This document shows positions 7,989 through 16,935 of a stretch of DNA of 64,000 bases, in pieces. The position numbers were made by a program, and so were the translations under genes. The notes below the pieces were generated by a model that saw nothing but the letters and a program-made list of their open reading frames with translations, had not been told where the DNA came from and ran no database searches. This stretch comes from Alloalcanivorax marinus (GTDB lineage: Bacteria; Pseudomonadota; Gammaproteobacteria; Pseudomonadales; Alcanivoracaceae): contig NZ_JADDOL010000014.1 in the NCBI RefSeq assembly GCF_016906305.1, forward strand, positions 46,508 through 110,507. Reading direction: 5' to 3'. Position 1 is the first letter of the stretch. Each line of letters opens with the position of its first letter.

Positions 7989-8639
7989 ATGAAGCAATTG
8001 TTCGACTACCTCCCGGTGGTGGTGTTTTTCGGCCTGTACTTCCTCAGCGGCCGCGACATCATGCTGGCCACCTGGGGCATCATCGCCGCCACCTCCTTCC
8101 AGGTGATCGCCGGACGGCTGATCTGGAAGCGCTGGCATCGCCTGCATCTGATGGTGCTGGCCGTCACCCTGGTGTTCGGCGGTCTGACCCTGCTGCTGCG
8201 CGACGATGTCTTTATCAAATGGCGCCCCTCGATCATCAGCTTCGTGCTGGCGGCGGTGCTGCTGGCGGGCCACTTCCTGCGCCAGCGCAACCTGCTGCAG
8301 CGTCTGTGCGAGAAGTTGATGGTCAGCGGCTTCGGCTATGTGGTGGCCCTGCCCCGCCGTGACTGGAGCCGCCTCAACCTGGCCTTTATTCTCTATTTCG
8401 TCGGCCTGGGCGCGCTCAACCTGTACATCGCCTACAACTTCAGCACCGATTTCTGGGTCAACTTCAAGCTGTTCGGGTTCACCGCCCTGCAGATGGTGTT
8501 CTATGTGGGGGCGTTCCTTTATTTCTATAAGCGCATGCCGGACGCCGACCGCCAACGTCTTTTTCACCAGGACAAGCAGCCGCCGGAAGCCCCGGCCAAG
8601 AAAGACGAGGACGACGATGCTGTACGCGATCATCAGTGA
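7989..8639 (+). CDS. yciB: Inner membrane septation protein A (YciB)
   Basis: A 216-residue polytopic inner-membrane protein with about five to six hydrophobic segments, starting [18 protein letters not shown] and including [20 protein letters not shown], which is typical of the family. YciB is linked to cell-envelope synthesis and septation; its biochemical activity is not established. GAGGA lies 9 nt before the ATG. The soluble C-terminal tail (about 180-216) is charged and overlaps the next gene by 23 nt, so the two are translationally coupled. Confidence 0.92.
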   Translation: MKQLFDYLPVVVFFGLYFLSGRDIMLATWGIIAATSFQVIAGRLIWKRWHRLHLMVLAVTLVFGGLTLLLRDDVFIKWRPSIISFVLAAVLLAGHFLRQRNLLQRLCEKLMVSGFGYVVALPRRDWSRLNLAFILYFVGLGALNLYIAYNFSTDFWVNFKLFGFTALQMVFYVGAFLYFYKRMPDADRQRLFHQDKQPPEAPAKKDEDDDAVRDHQ

Positions 8640-8916
8640 AGACGTGGCCGACTCCCTGGACAAGCGCGCCGGCGCCCGGGGCGACCACCTGGCCCGCCTG
8701 GAGCGGCTCCGCGACGAAGGCCGGCTGACCCTGGCCGGCCCGCACCCGGCGGTGGACAGCCCGGACCCGGGCCAGGCCGGTTTCACCGGCTCCCTGGTGG
8801 TGGCCGAGTTCGATTCCCTGGAAGCGGCCCGGGCCTGGGCCGACGCCGACCCCTACATCGCCGCCGGCGTCTACGCCCGGGTCACGGTGAAGCCGTTCAA
8901 GGCGGTACTTCCCTGA
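8617..8916 (+). CDS. yciI: YciI-family protein
   Basis: A 99-residue protein with the dimeric ferredoxin-like YCII fold ([17 protein letters not shown]..., ending with [13 protein letters not shown]). A His-Asp pair typical of the family is visible at DHLARL and in the [13 protein letters not shown] segment. Its function in E. coli is unknown; relatives include muconolactone-isomerase-like and dehalogenase proteins. It starts inside yciB, with GAGG 7 nt upstream of the ATG, so it is expressed with yciB. Confidence 0.88.
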   Translation: MLYAIISEDVADSLDKRAGARGDHLARLERLRDEGRLTLAGPHPAVDSPDPGQAGFTGSLVVAEFDSLEAARAWADADPYIAAGVYARVTVKPFKAVLP

Positions 8917-9005
8917 GTTTCTTCCCTGAAATGTGACTATTTCGGCGCCCTCGGCGGCGCCGGTTCCCTAAACTTCGCGCCTTCACCGTCAAGGAGTACC
9001 CATCG

Positions 9006-9665
9006 ATGCTGGTCCGCTGGTTGTGTTTGTTGTTGCTCGCCGTGCTGTCGGTGCCCGCCACCGCCGCCACCGCCTGGGTGGACGATGAGATTTACGTGCC
9101 GGTGCGCTCCGGCGCCGGTTCCGGTTACCGCATCGTGCACCGGGGCCTGAAGAGCGGCACCCAGGTGGAACTGCTCGGCGAGGAAGGCGACTGGGCGCAC
9201 ATCCGCTATGGCGACGTGGACGGCTACATCGGCAAGCAGTACATCAGCCGCAGCCCGGTGGCGGCGATCCGCCTGCGCGACGCCACCCAGAAAGCCGAGA
9301 AGCTGGAACAGCAGGTGGCCGCCCTCCAGGAGCAGCTCAACCAGGCGCAAAGCGAGCGCGACCGTCTCAGCGGCGAGAACCAGGAACTGCAGGGCTCCCT
9401 GACCAGCCGGGGCCAGGAACTGGACAAGCTGCGCGACGTGGCCGCCGATCCGCTGCGGCTGGATCAGGCCAACCGTCGCCTCAACGAGGAATTGAGCATG
9501 CTGCGCTCCGATCTGGACCAGTTGAAGGCCGAGAACACCATGCTGCGCAACGACAATACCTCGCGGAAATGGATCACCGGCGTGGGCATTCTGATTCTCG
9601 GCGCCGTGGCCGGCCTGCTGCTGAAATCCAAATCCGGCCGCCGCCGGGGCGGCTGGGCCAACTGA
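9006..9665 (+). CDS. SH3-domain, coiled-coil, membrane-anchored protein (YgiM-like)
   Basis: A 219-residue protein with four visible parts. There is a signal peptide (residues 1-21, ending ATAA). A bacterial SH3 domain follows (about 22-85; WVDDEIYVPVRSGAGSGYRI, then IGKQYIS). A long coiled coil is rich in Glu, Gln and Leu (about 95-185). One C-terminal membrane helix (WITGVGILILGAVAGLLL) is followed by basic residues. This is the architecture of the TIGR04211/YgiM family, thought to sit in the periplasm facing peptidoglycan. Start: ATG at 9006 after AAGGAG (8990-8995). Confidence 0.85.
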   Translation: MLVRWLCLLLLAVLSVPATAATAWVDDEIYVPVRSGAGSGYRIVHRGLKSGTQVELLGEEGDWAHIRYGDVDGYIGKQYISRSPVAAIRLRDATQKAEKLEQQVAALQEQLNQAQSERDRLSGENQELQGSLTSRGQELDKLRDVAADPLRLDQANRRLNEELSMLRSDLDQLKAENTMLRNDNTSRKWITGVGILILGAVAGLLLKSKSGRRRGGWAN

Positions 9666-9674
9666 GGCCGGCGC

Positions 9675-10622
9675 TTATACGTCCACCTTGCCGAACAGGG
9701 TTTCCAGGCGCAGCACCACCCCGTGCACGCCCTGGTAATCCTGTTCCCGGGGCCACAGCACGAACGGCTCCATCTCCACGAACAACCAGGGCCGCCACAG
9801 ATTACGGCGATAGCGGGCGTACAGCCGGTAGTTGTCCACCACCCCCGGCTTGCTGCGCCCGCCCACGCCCAGCCCCAGATTGAGCGCCGACTGGTGCCCC
9901 AGCTGCTTGAACAGGTTGACGCCCTGGAACAGGCCCAGGCCGGTGCCTTCCTGATTGAATTCCTCGGTATAGCGGACTTCGGTGGAGAAGCGCAGGATGG
10001 TGTCCGGCGCCAGGGGCCGGTCCAGCTCCACCAGTGAGCGGCTGCCCCAGCCGTCCGGATCTTCCCAGTAAAGGCGCTGGGTGTAGCGCAGCCAGGCGCT
10101 TTGATTGGCGAGCGGATAGAGACGCCGGTAGCGGGCGCGTACGAAGGTGGTCAGGTCGGACCGGGCGCCCACGTCCACGTCCAGGTCCATGGCGTCGGTG
10201 CGGTCCACCACCCAGCGCAGGGCGCCGCGAAAGCCCCCTTCGTCCTCGGTGCCGGGCAGATCCCGGGCCACGGGCTGATCGTCCCGGTCCTCATCGCGGC
10301 TGCGGAACAGCAGGGACAGGCGCCGCTCGGCGCTGGGCAGCCACACCCGGGCGTCCACGTCCACGTCGTTGGCGTCCTCGTTGTCGTCCCGCCAGACCTG
10401 TTCGCCGGTCACCCGCACCAGGCTGGCGGCGGGCTCGTTGTTCTCGCGCAGGGGGTCCTGGAAAAAGCCGTCCACCCAGCGGCTCGGCCAGCACAGGGAG
10501 CGCGACAACCAGCCGTGGGTGCGGTCCACCAGGGTGTCCGCGCCCTGCCAGAGGCAATCGTCCGGGGCCGCTCTCAGCAGCCCGCTCCACAACAACAATC
10601 CCACCAGTAACGTTCGCCTCAT
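9675..10622 (-). CDS. Exported hypothetical protein, probable outer-membrane beta-barrel
   Basis: 315 residues with a clear signal peptide (MRRTLLVGLLLWSGLLRA). The rest alternates polar and hydrophobic residues with many aromatic strand ends: VRARYRRLYPLANQSAWLRY, LRFSTEVRYTEEF, YRLYARYRRNLWRPWLFVEM. It ends in a hydrophobic strand but not in Phe or Trp. This pattern suggests a beta-barrel outer-membrane protein. I do not recognise a named family. I chose the ATG at 10622 because the signal peptide begins there; the longer upstream reading frame overlaps the CaiB-type gene and looks spurious. It ends 9 nt from the convergent SH3-protein gene. Confidence 0.75.
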   Translation of the reverse strand: MRRTLLVGLLLWSGLLRAAPDDCLWQGADTLVDRTHGWLSRSLCWPSRWVDGFFQDPLRENNEPAASLVRVTGEQVWRDDNEDANDVDVDARVWLPSAERRLSLLFRSRDEDRDDQPVARDLPGTEDEGGFRGALRWVVDRTDAMDLDVDVGARSDLTTFVRARYRRLYPLANQSAWLRYTQRLYWEDPDGWGSRSLVELDRPLAPDTILRFSTEVRYTEEFNQEGTGLGLFQGVNLFKQLGHQSALNLGLGVGGRSKPGVVDNYRLYARYRRNLWRPWLFVEMEPFVLWPREQDYQGVHGVVLRLETLFGKVDV

Positions 10623-10666
10623 GGCGCCAGCATAGCGTCCGCCGGCGGCGCCGGGAATCGCGATCG

Positions 10667-11857
10667 TCAGGCATCGCCTCCCAGGGCGCCGGCATCGCGC
10701 AGGCGCTGGATGGCGTCGTCGTCCAGGCCCCGTTCGCGCAGCACCTCCCGATTGTGCTGGCCGATGCGCGCGCCGCTGAACCGATAGCCCACCGGCGTGG
10801 CGGAAAATTTGAACGGCGACGCCACCTGCCGTTGGTGGCCGCCGTCGTGGCGGGGCACGTCCACCACCATGTTGCGGGCCCGCAGCTGCGGGTGGGCGGC
10901 GGCCTCGCTGAAGCTCAGCACCGGCTCCACGCAGCAGTCCAGGTCGGCGAACAGGGCGCACCAGTGATCGTAGTCCTGGCCGGCCAGGGCCTCGGCGATG
11001 CCCGCCTTGACCTCGGCCACCGTTTCCGCGTCCCGGCTCAGGCCCTTGGTGGTCAGGTCCGGACGGCCGATGGCCTGGCAGAACTGGCTGAAGAACTGCG
11101 GCTCCAGGCCGGCCACGGACAGATAGCGGCCGTCCCGGGTGCGGTAGCAATCGTAGAAGCCGCCGCCGTTGAGGGTGGTGCCCTCCAGCGCCGGGTCCTC
11201 ACCCGCCACCAGCGCCGGCGGCGCGGCCAGCCCGTGCAGGGCGAAGGCGGCGTCGGTCATGGCGATGTCCAGATGCTGGCCCTCGCCGGTTTGCTGGCGA
11301 TGCACCACCGCCGCCAGAATCCCCATCACCGCGTGGCAGGAACCGCCGGCGATGTCGGCCACCTGAAAGGCCATCGGCGCCGGGCCGCTGTCGCGCCGGC
11401 CGTTGTAGCTGGTCATGCCGGCCAGGGCCAGATAATTGAGGTCGTGGCCGGCCCGGTCCCGGTACGGGCCGTCCTGACCGTAGCCGGTGATCGAGCAGTA
11501 AATCAGCCCCGGGTTGATCGCCTTCAGGGTTTCGTAGCCCACCCCCAGCTTGTCCATCACGCCGGGCCGGAACTGCTCCACCACGATGTCGTAGTCCTTG
11601 ACCAGCTCATGGACCACCTGACGGGCTTCCGCCTTCTTCAGGTCCAGGGCCAGGCAGCGCTTGGAGCGGTTCAGGTAACCGTGCACCGCCGACACACCGT
11701 CCTCGGAGGGCGGCAGCAGCCGCACCATGTCCGGCCGCGTGGGCGACTCCACCCGCAGCACCTCGGCGCCCATGTCCGCCAGCATCAGGGTGGCGAAGGG
11801 GCCGGGCAGCAAGGTGGAAAAATCGAGGACTTTCAGGGAGGCCAGGGGACCGCTCAT
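10667..11857 (-). CDS. CaiB/BaiF-family CoA enzyme, probable alpha-methylacyl-CoA racemase
   Basis: 396 residues of the class III CoA-transferase fold, starting MSGPLASLKVLDFSTLLPGPFAT. The segment ITGYGQDGPYRDRAGHDLNY (catalytic Asp about D139) resembles alpha-methylacyl-CoA racemases more than formyl- or carnitine-CoA transferases. A racemase would interconvert 2-methyl-acyl-CoA epimers so that branched chains can enter beta-oxidation, which would feed propionyl-CoA to the prp operon in this window. Start: ATG at 11857 with AGGAG 8 nt upstream; a GTG at 11866 is less likely. Family is sure, the exact reaction is inferred. Confidence 0.82.
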   Translation of the reverse strand: MSGPLASLKVLDFSTLLPGPFATLMLADMGAEVLRVESPTRPDMVRLLPPSEDGVSAVHGYLNRSKRCLALDLKKAEARQVVHELVKDYDIVVEQFRPGVMDKLGVGYETLKAINPGLIYCSITGYGQDGPYRDRAGHDLNYLALAGMTSYNGRRDSGPAPMAFQVADIAGGSCHAVMGILAAVVHRQQTGEGQHLDIAMTDAAFALHGLAAPPALVAGEDPALEGTTLNGGGFYDCYRTRDGRYLSVAGLEPQFFSQFCQAIGRPDLTTKGLSRDAETVAEVKAGIAEALAGQDYDHWCALFADLDCCVEPVLSFSEAAAHPQLRARNMVVDVPRHDGGHQRQVASPFKFSATPVGYRFSGARIGQHNREVLRERGLDDDAIQRLRDAGALGGDA

Positions 11858-12025
11858 GGACTTCACTCCTTACCCGGGGACATCAGCCAAAGAACGTCGA
11901 CCCTACCCGCTGACGGGAACGCCGCCAATGGCCGGGTGCGTCACGGACTGACCGAATCGGACATGGGGCGGCGCCGCCAAACACGGTAGCATGCGCCGCT
12001 GTTTCGAGGACTTTACCGGTAGATC

Positions 12026-12916
12026 ATGACTCCGATAATAAAACTGCGCGGCATCCTGGCCCTGGTGGGCATTACCCTCAACACCCTGCTGATGATCGGG
12101 CCCTTGTATCTGTTCGCCCTGTTGCGGCTGGTCCTGCCCTTCCACCCGGTACAGGTGGCCCTGGCCCGGGTTCTGGTGGTGATCGCGGAAAGCTGGATGG
12201 CGGTGAACAACGCCATCATCGGCCTCACCAGCGGCGTGCGCTGGCGGGTGGAGGGCATGGAAGGCCTGGCCCGCCGGGAATGGTACCTGGTCACTTCCAA
12301 CCATCAGTCCTGGGCGGACATCCTGGTGCTGCAGAAGGTCACCAACCGGCGGGTGCCGTCGCTCAAGTTCTTTCTCAAGCAGGAGCTGATCTGGGTGCCG
12401 CTGCTGGGGCTGGCCTGGTGGGCGCTGGATTTCCCGTTCATGAAGCGCTACACCCGGGCCCAGCTGGAGAAGCACCCGGAACTCAAGGGCAAGGACATGG
12501 AGACCACCCGCCGCGCCTGCGCCAAGTACGCGCACTTCCCGGTGTCGGTGATGAACTTCTTCGAGGGCACCCGTTTCACCCGCGCCAAGCACGACGAGCA
12601 GGGCTCGCCCTATCTGCACCTGCTCAAGCCCAAGGCCGGCGGCGCCGCCTTTACCCTCAAGGCCATGGGCGGCCAGCTGCACAAACTGCTGGATTTCACC
12701 ATCGTCTACCCGCCGAACACCACCCGCTCCCTGCTCGGCTTCCTGGGCGGCGCCATGGACGAGGTCCAGGTGATCGTGCATCAGCGCCCGATCCCGGACT
12801 GGGCCGCCGAGGGCGACTACGAGAACGACCCGGAATTCCGCGCCCGCATCCAGGCCTGGATCAGCGAAATCTGGGTGGAAAAGGACGCCCTGATCCAGTC
12901 ACGCCTTTCCGCCTGA
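12026..12916 (+). CDS. 1-acyl-sn-glycerol-3-phosphate acyltransferase-like protein (YihG type)
   Basis: A 296-residue PlsC-fold acyltransferase anchored by an N-terminal membrane segment (about 8-45). The acyltransferase motifs are NHQSWADI (HX4D) and FFEGTRF, with LKPKAGGAAFTL after them. YihG/YihC-type members transfer acyl chains to lysophosphatidic acid or a related acceptor at the inner membrane. It stands alone between the divergent CaiB-type gene and a REP-like repeat. The gene start lacks an obvious Shine-Dalgarno. Substrate preference cannot be read from sequence. Confidence 0.85.
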   Translation: MTPIIKLRGILALVGITLNTLLMIGPLYLFALLRLVLPFHPVQVALARVLVVIAESWMAVNNAIIGLTSGVRWRVEGMEGLARREWYLVTSNHQSWADILVLQKVTNRRVPSLKFFLKQELIWVPLLGLAWWALDFPFMKRYTRAQLEKHPELKGKDMETTRRACAKYAHFPVSVMNFFEGTRFTRAKHDEQGSPYLHLLKPKAGGAAFTLKAMGGQLHKLLDFTIVYPPNTTRSLLGFLGGAMDEVQVIVHQRPIPDWAAEGDYENDPEFRARIQAWISEIWVEKDALIQSRLSA

Positions 12917-12933
12917 GGGCGAAATTGCCTATA

Positions 12934-13014
12934 GTAGGAGCGGTCGTCCGACCGCGAATCTTTTCGTCCTTCGACGCGAATAACGCGGGATCGCGGTCGA
13001 GCGAACGTTCCTAC
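12934..13014. repeat. REP-like inverted repeat, copy 2 (diverged)
   Basis: A 24-nt left arm (12934-12957, GTAGGAGCGGTC...CGACCGCGA) and a 24-nt right arm (12991-13014) are inverted copies matching at about 20 positions. The left arm also folds on itself (GCGGTCG/CGACCGC). It shares the GTAGGAGCG end and CGCGA end with the other copies. It lies between the acyltransferase and DUF349 genes, both rightward. Confidence 0.7.
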
Positions 13015-13063
13015 GCAAAGCGCATCACGACGAGACCCATCAAAAAGCCATAACAGGGGTGAC

Positions 13064-15661
13064 ATGGCACTACGCAACCTTTTCAAGCCGCGGTGGCGCC
13101 ACCGCGACGCCGCCGTGCGCGCGGACGCCGCCGCCGCTCTCGATCCGAGCCGTGACGGCGACACCCTGACCGCCCTGGCCGAGCACGATGAAAGCCCCCG
13201 GGTGCGGACGGTGGCCGCCGGCGCGCTGCTCGACCTGACGGTGCTTGACCGGCTGATCCGCGACGACGGCGACGCCGAGGTGCGCGAAGCCGCCTCGCTG
13301 AGGATCATGGCGCTGCTCGCCGGCCAGGTGGACGGAGGCCCGGACGCGGCCACCCGTGAGCGCCTGATCGCCCACACCGACAACCCCCGGGTGCTCCAGC
13401 ACGTGGCGCGCCACAGTCCGGACCCGGACAGCCGCCGGGCGGCCCTGGCCGCAATCCGTGATGCCCAAAGCCTTTATGAGCTGGCCGTGCACGGCCAGGA
13501 CGCGGCCCTGCGGCTGGCCGCCGCCGAACGCCTGGACGACGACGCCCTGCTGCGTCAGCTGGGCCGCGACGGCCGCGACAAGAAGGTGGTGCGGCTGGCC
13601 CGCGAGCGTCTCAAGGACCATCAGAAAGCCGCCGCCGACCGCGAGCAGCGCGAGCAGGAGCGGGACCAGGCATTGAGCGCCCTGGAACAACTGGCCGGAC
13701 GCAGCGCGGACCCGCTGTTCGATGCCCGTCTGGGGCAGCTGGAACAGCGCTGGCGGGCCCTGGCCGACGAGGCCTCCGCCGACCAGCGGGGCCGCGCCGA
13801 ACGGGCCCTGGCCCAATGTCACGAGCGCATCGAGGCACGCCACCGGGAAGAGCGGGCGGCGGCACTCCACGAGGCCGCCGTGGCCGAGCGCCAGGCCGCC
13901 CTGGACACCCTGCGCACGTTGCTGCGCGACCTGACCGGCGACACCTGGGACCATCAGCTCGGCGAGCTGCGCTCCGCGGTGGCCACCCAGGAGCGCCGCT
14001 GGCAGGCGGCGGCGGAAGAGGCCCCCGGCGACGACGACCAGGAGCTGGCGTTCCGCTCCCAACTGGACGAATGGCGCCGCCTGATCGCCCTGGCCGAGGC
14101 GGCCCGCGAGCAGGAAGCGCCGGAAACCCGCCGGGAACTGGCCGACCAGTGGCCGGCACGGGTGCCGCCGCCCTCCTCCCTGGTCGGCCTGGCCGCCGGG
14201 GACAAGGCCGAGCCGGCCGCCCCGCAACCGGCGCCGCGTCGCGCGGAAAAAAACCCCACCAGCCGCCACCGGGGGCTGGTGGTGGCGCTGCGCCGGGAAC
14301 TGGAGCGCGGCAATCTGAAACACGCCAACCGCCTGTGGCTGAAAGCCGAGGCGGTGCTCGCCGACGAAGACGACCCCTGGCTGGCCCGCCAGCTGGAGCG
14401 GCACACCGAACGGCGCGAGGAACTGCGCGACTGGCACGCCTTCGCCGCCCAGCCCAAGAAGGAAAGCCTTTGCCAGCGCATGGAAGCGCTGGTGGACGTG
14501 GACATGGATGCGGAGGAACGGGCCAGCGCGATCCAGGCGCTGCACGACGAATGGCGCGCACTGATGAGCTCCGACCAGGGCCAGGACCAGGCGCTCTGGG
14601 ACCGCTTCAAGGCGGCCTCGGACCGGGCCTATGAACCCTGCCGTGCCCACTTCCGGGAGCTCGACGCCCAGCGCGCCGAAAACCTGGAGAAGCGCCGTGC
14701 CCTGTGCGCCCAGCTGGCGGACTTCGTGGCCGGTGAGAACTGGGACAAGGCGGACTGGCAGGCGGTCTGGGAGATCCGCCGGCGCGCGCCCCGGGAATGG
14801 AAAAGCCTGGCCCCGGTGCGCTTCACCGACGCCCGCGATGTGCAGAAGCGTTTTTCCGCCCTGCTCGCCGAGATCGACGAACGGCTGGATCAGGCCTGGC
14901 AGCACGCCGAGCAGCAACGCCAGGGCATGATCGATGAAGCCCGCGCGCTCACCGAGCAGGACGACGTGCACGGCGCCGCCCGCCAGGCCCGGGATCTGCA
15001 GACCCGCTGGCGCGCCGCCGCCTGGCTGCCGCCGGCCCGGCATCGCCATTTTCAGAAGACCTTCCGTGGCCTGATGGACGCCCTGTTCGGCGCCCGCCAG
15101 GCCGCCAGCCAGGCCCGCGACGAGGAACGCCGCGCCGAGCAGGAACGGGCCAGCGCGATACTGGCCGAGTGCGAGCAACGGCTGGAACGGCCGCTGGCGG
15201 AACAGGACGACGGCGACCTGGCGGAACGCGCCGGCGCCCTGGAGACCCTGGTGCCGGCCGCGCTGGAGCGCGGCCAGCAGCGCCGCCATCAACAGTTGCG
15301 CGACCGGCTGCGGCAATTGCGTGCCGATCTGCCCCGCTGGCAGCGCTGGCGGGACGCCCGCCGGCGCCTGGTGGACGCCCCGCAGGCGGACGCCGCCGAG
15401 GACGCCGGTGAAGACAGTGGCCGGGCGGTGGCCCTGGAAGCGCTGGCCGGGGTGGAGACACCGGAACACGCCCGCCAGGAACGGCTGGCCTGGCAGCTCG
15501 AGCAGCTGCCCCGGGCGATGAAATCCGCCGGCTACGCGCCCCTGGAGGAAGCCCTCAAGCTGGTGGAGGAACGGCCCGCCGAGGCGCCGCTGGAAGCGGC
15601 CCTGCGCCAGCGCCTGCTGGCCGCCCTGGATGCGCTGGAGCCGGGCGAAGGGCGCGCCTGA
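13064..15661 (+). CDS. DUF349 domain-containing protein
   Basis: A large 865-residue soluble protein. The first 190 residues look like short helical HEAT-type repeats (LAEHDESPRVRTVAAGALLD, TDNPRVLQHVARHSPDPDSR). The rest is charged, Gln/Arg/Glu-rich and helical, with repeated DUF349 units: a W with spaced charged residues, e.g. LWDRFKAASDRAYEPCRAHF, DLQTRWRAAAWLPPARHRHF and WRAL. No signal peptide or membrane segment is seen. The family is widespread in gammaproteobacteria and has no settled function. No catalytic motif is visible. Confidence 0.88.
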   Translation: MALRNLFKPRWRHRDAAVRADAAAALDPSRDGDTLTALAEHDESPRVRTVAAGALLDLTVLDRLIRDDGDAEVREAASLRIMALLAGQVDGGPDAATRERLIAHTDNPRVLQHVARHSPDPDSRRAALAAIRDAQSLYELAVHGQDAALRLAAAERLDDDALLRQLGRDGRDKKVVRLARERLKDHQKAAADREQREQERDQALSALEQLAGRSADPLFDARLGQLEQRWRALADEASADQRGRAERALAQCHERIEARHREERAAALHEAAVAERQAALDTLRTLLRDLTGDTWDHQLGELRSAVATQERRWQAAAEEAPGDDDQELAFRSQLDEWRRLIALAEAAREQEAPETRRELADQWPARVPPPSSLVGLAAGDKAEPAAPQPAPRRAEKNPTSRHRGLVVALRRELERGNLKHANRLWLKAEAVLADEDDPWLARQLERHTERREELRDWHAFAAQPKKESLCQRMEALVDVDMDAEERASAIQALHDEWRALMSSDQGQDQALWDRFKAASDRAYEPCRAHFRELDAQRAENLEKRRALCAQLADFVAGENWDKADWQAVWEIRRRAPREWKSLAPVRFTDARDVQKRFSALLAEIDERLDQAWQHAEQQRQGMIDEARALTEQDDVHGAARQARDLQTRWRAAAWLPPARHRHFQKTFRGLMDALFGARQAASQARDEERRAEQERASAILAECEQRLERPLAEQDDGDLAERAGALETLVPAALERGQQRRHQQLRDRLRQLRADLPRWQRWRDARRRLVDAPQADAAEDAGEDSGRAVALEALAGVETPEHARQERLAWQLEQLPRAMKSAGYAPLEEALKLVEERPAEAPLEAALRQRLLAALDALEPGEGRA

Positions 15662-15688
15662 CGGATCGCCGCTGGAGCGGAGCGCCGA

Positions 15689-16306
15689 CTATTGTCCGTA
15701 GCGCTTCGCGGTTTCCAGAAACGCCCGTTCCTCGGCGGTGCTTTCCCGCCCCAGGGCCTGATTGCGGTGGGGGAAGCGGCCGAAGCGCCGGATCACGTCC
15801 CGGTGCTCCTCGGCGAAACGCACATTCTCCTCGATGCGCGGGCGCAGCGCCGCCGGCACCCGCTGGCTCAGGTCCTGATAGCAGCGCACCGCCCGGTTCT
15901 GCAGGTCCTCGTCCTCGGCGTGCATCAGCGGCATGCAGAAGAACACCTGGCCGGGCCAGTCCAGGCGCCGGTCCTGGCCGGTGGACAGCCCTTCAAGACA
16001 CAGGGTGGCGGCGCGATGGTCGCCGGCGAAGGCGCGCGCCTCGCCGCGAAAGATGTTGCGGGTGAACTGATCGAGCAGCAGGATCAGGGCCAGCCGGGGA
16101 CCCGCCTCCCGCTCCCAGTCCACCAGTTCCCGGGCCAGCGCCGCCTCCACCCGGTCGCCGAAGCGTGCCTCCATGTCGGCGTCCCGGGCCGGGCTGCTCT
16201 TGAACCAGCCCCGGGTAATGCCCGCCGGCGGCCAGCCGTGCTCGTCCCTCTCCTCACCGAACCAGAACGTCAGAATGTCCTCATGGGGCGCGTGCAGGTC
16301 GATCAT
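15689..16306 (-). CDS. DUF924 family protein
   Basis: 205 residues matching the TPR-like helical DUF924 family, with the signature ILTFWFGE near the N-terminus, then LALILLLDQFTRNIFRGEARAF and the later GRFPHRNQALGRESTAEE. Biochemical function is unknown. GGAG lies 7 nt upstream of the ATG. It starts 17 nt after the tesA stop on the same strand, so it is probably the second gene of a tesA operon. Confidence 0.9.
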   Translation of the reverse strand: MIDLHAPHEDILTFWFGEERDEHGWPPAGITRGWFKSSPARDADMEARFGDRVEAALARELVDWEREAGPRLALILLLDQFTRNIFRGEARAFAGDHRAATLCLEGLSTGQDRRLDWPGQVFFCMPLMHAEDEDLQNRAVRCYQDLSQRVPAALRPRIEENVRFAEEHRDVIRRFGRFPHRNQALGRESTAEERAFLETAKRYGQ

Positions 16307-16323
16307 GGTGAGTCTCCGTGGGG

Positions 16324-16935
16324 TCAGTGGCAGCGCGCCGGCAGCGCCGATTCGATCACCGGCCAGGCATTGTCGAGCAGGGTCGGCTGGGCGGCCGCCG
16401 TGGGATGGATGCCGTCGTTCTGCAACTGGCCGGCTTCCACCACGCCGTCCAGCAAAAACGGCAACAGCGGCACGTCGCCCCGGTCGGCGGCGTCGCGGAA
16501 CGCCTGCTCGAAGCGCTCGGTGTAGGCGCGGCCGTAATTGGGCGGAATGCGCATGCCCAGCAACACCGGATCGGCGCCGGCTTCACGGCTGAGCCGTATC
16601 ATGGTGCCGAGGTTGTCCGCCAGCCGCTGCGGCGGCAGACCGCGCAGGCCGTCGTTGCCGCCCAGCTCGATCACCACGGTGTCCGGTTGGTGGCGCTCCA
16701 GCAGCGCGGGCAGCCGCACCCGGCCGCCGTCGCTGGTGTCGCCGCTCACCGAGGCGTTGACCACCGGCAGGCCGGAACATTGCGTCTCCAGCCGCTGTCG
16801 GAGAAGCTGTACCCACCCCTCCGACTCGTCGATGCCATAGGCCGCGCTGATGCTGTCACCCAGCACCAGCACGCCCTCGGCGCGCACGGCGGCGGGCACC
16901 ATCAAACAGATCACGATCAACAGGCGTCCCCACAT
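16324..16935 (-). CDS. tesA: Multifunctional acyl-CoA thioesterase I / lysophospholipase / arylesterase
   Basis: A 203-residue SGNH (GDSL) hydrolase with a signal peptide (MWGRLLIVICLMVPAAVRA), so it is periplasmic. Catalytic blocks are GDS (26-28), GGND in IELGGNDGLRG, and DGIHPT near the C-terminus. TesA hydrolyses acyl-CoA, lysophospholipid and aryl esters. Its ATG is immediately back to back with the ybbA ATG (CAT|ATG), an extreme form of the tesA/ybbA-ybbP divergent order known from E. coli. GGAG lies 10 nt upstream of its ATG, inside ybbA. Confidence 0.92.
   Translation of the reverse strand: MWGRLLIVICLMVPAAVRAEGVLVLGDSISAAYGIDESEGWVQLLRQRLETQCSGLPVVNASVSGDTSDGGRVRLPALLERHQPDTVVIELGGNDGLRGLPPQRLADNLGTMIRLSREAGADPVLLGMRIPPNYGRAYTERFEQAFRDAADRGDVPLLPFLLDGVVEAGQLQNDGIHPTAAAQPTLLDNAWPVIESALPARCH

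Noticed and set aside
8942..8962. GC-rich inverted repeat (CGGCGCC/GGCGCCG) after yciI
   Set aside because: No T-run follows, and such GC palindromes are common in this composition, so I do not call it a terminator.
10623..11150. N-terminal extension of the exported protein at 9675-10622
   Set aside because: It overlaps the well-supported CaiB-type gene and lies before a clear signal peptide.
13070..15469. About 800-codon minus-strand frame opposite the DUF349 gene
   Set aside because: Gly/Gln/His/Val-rich shadow of the real gene; no ribosome-binding site and no family.
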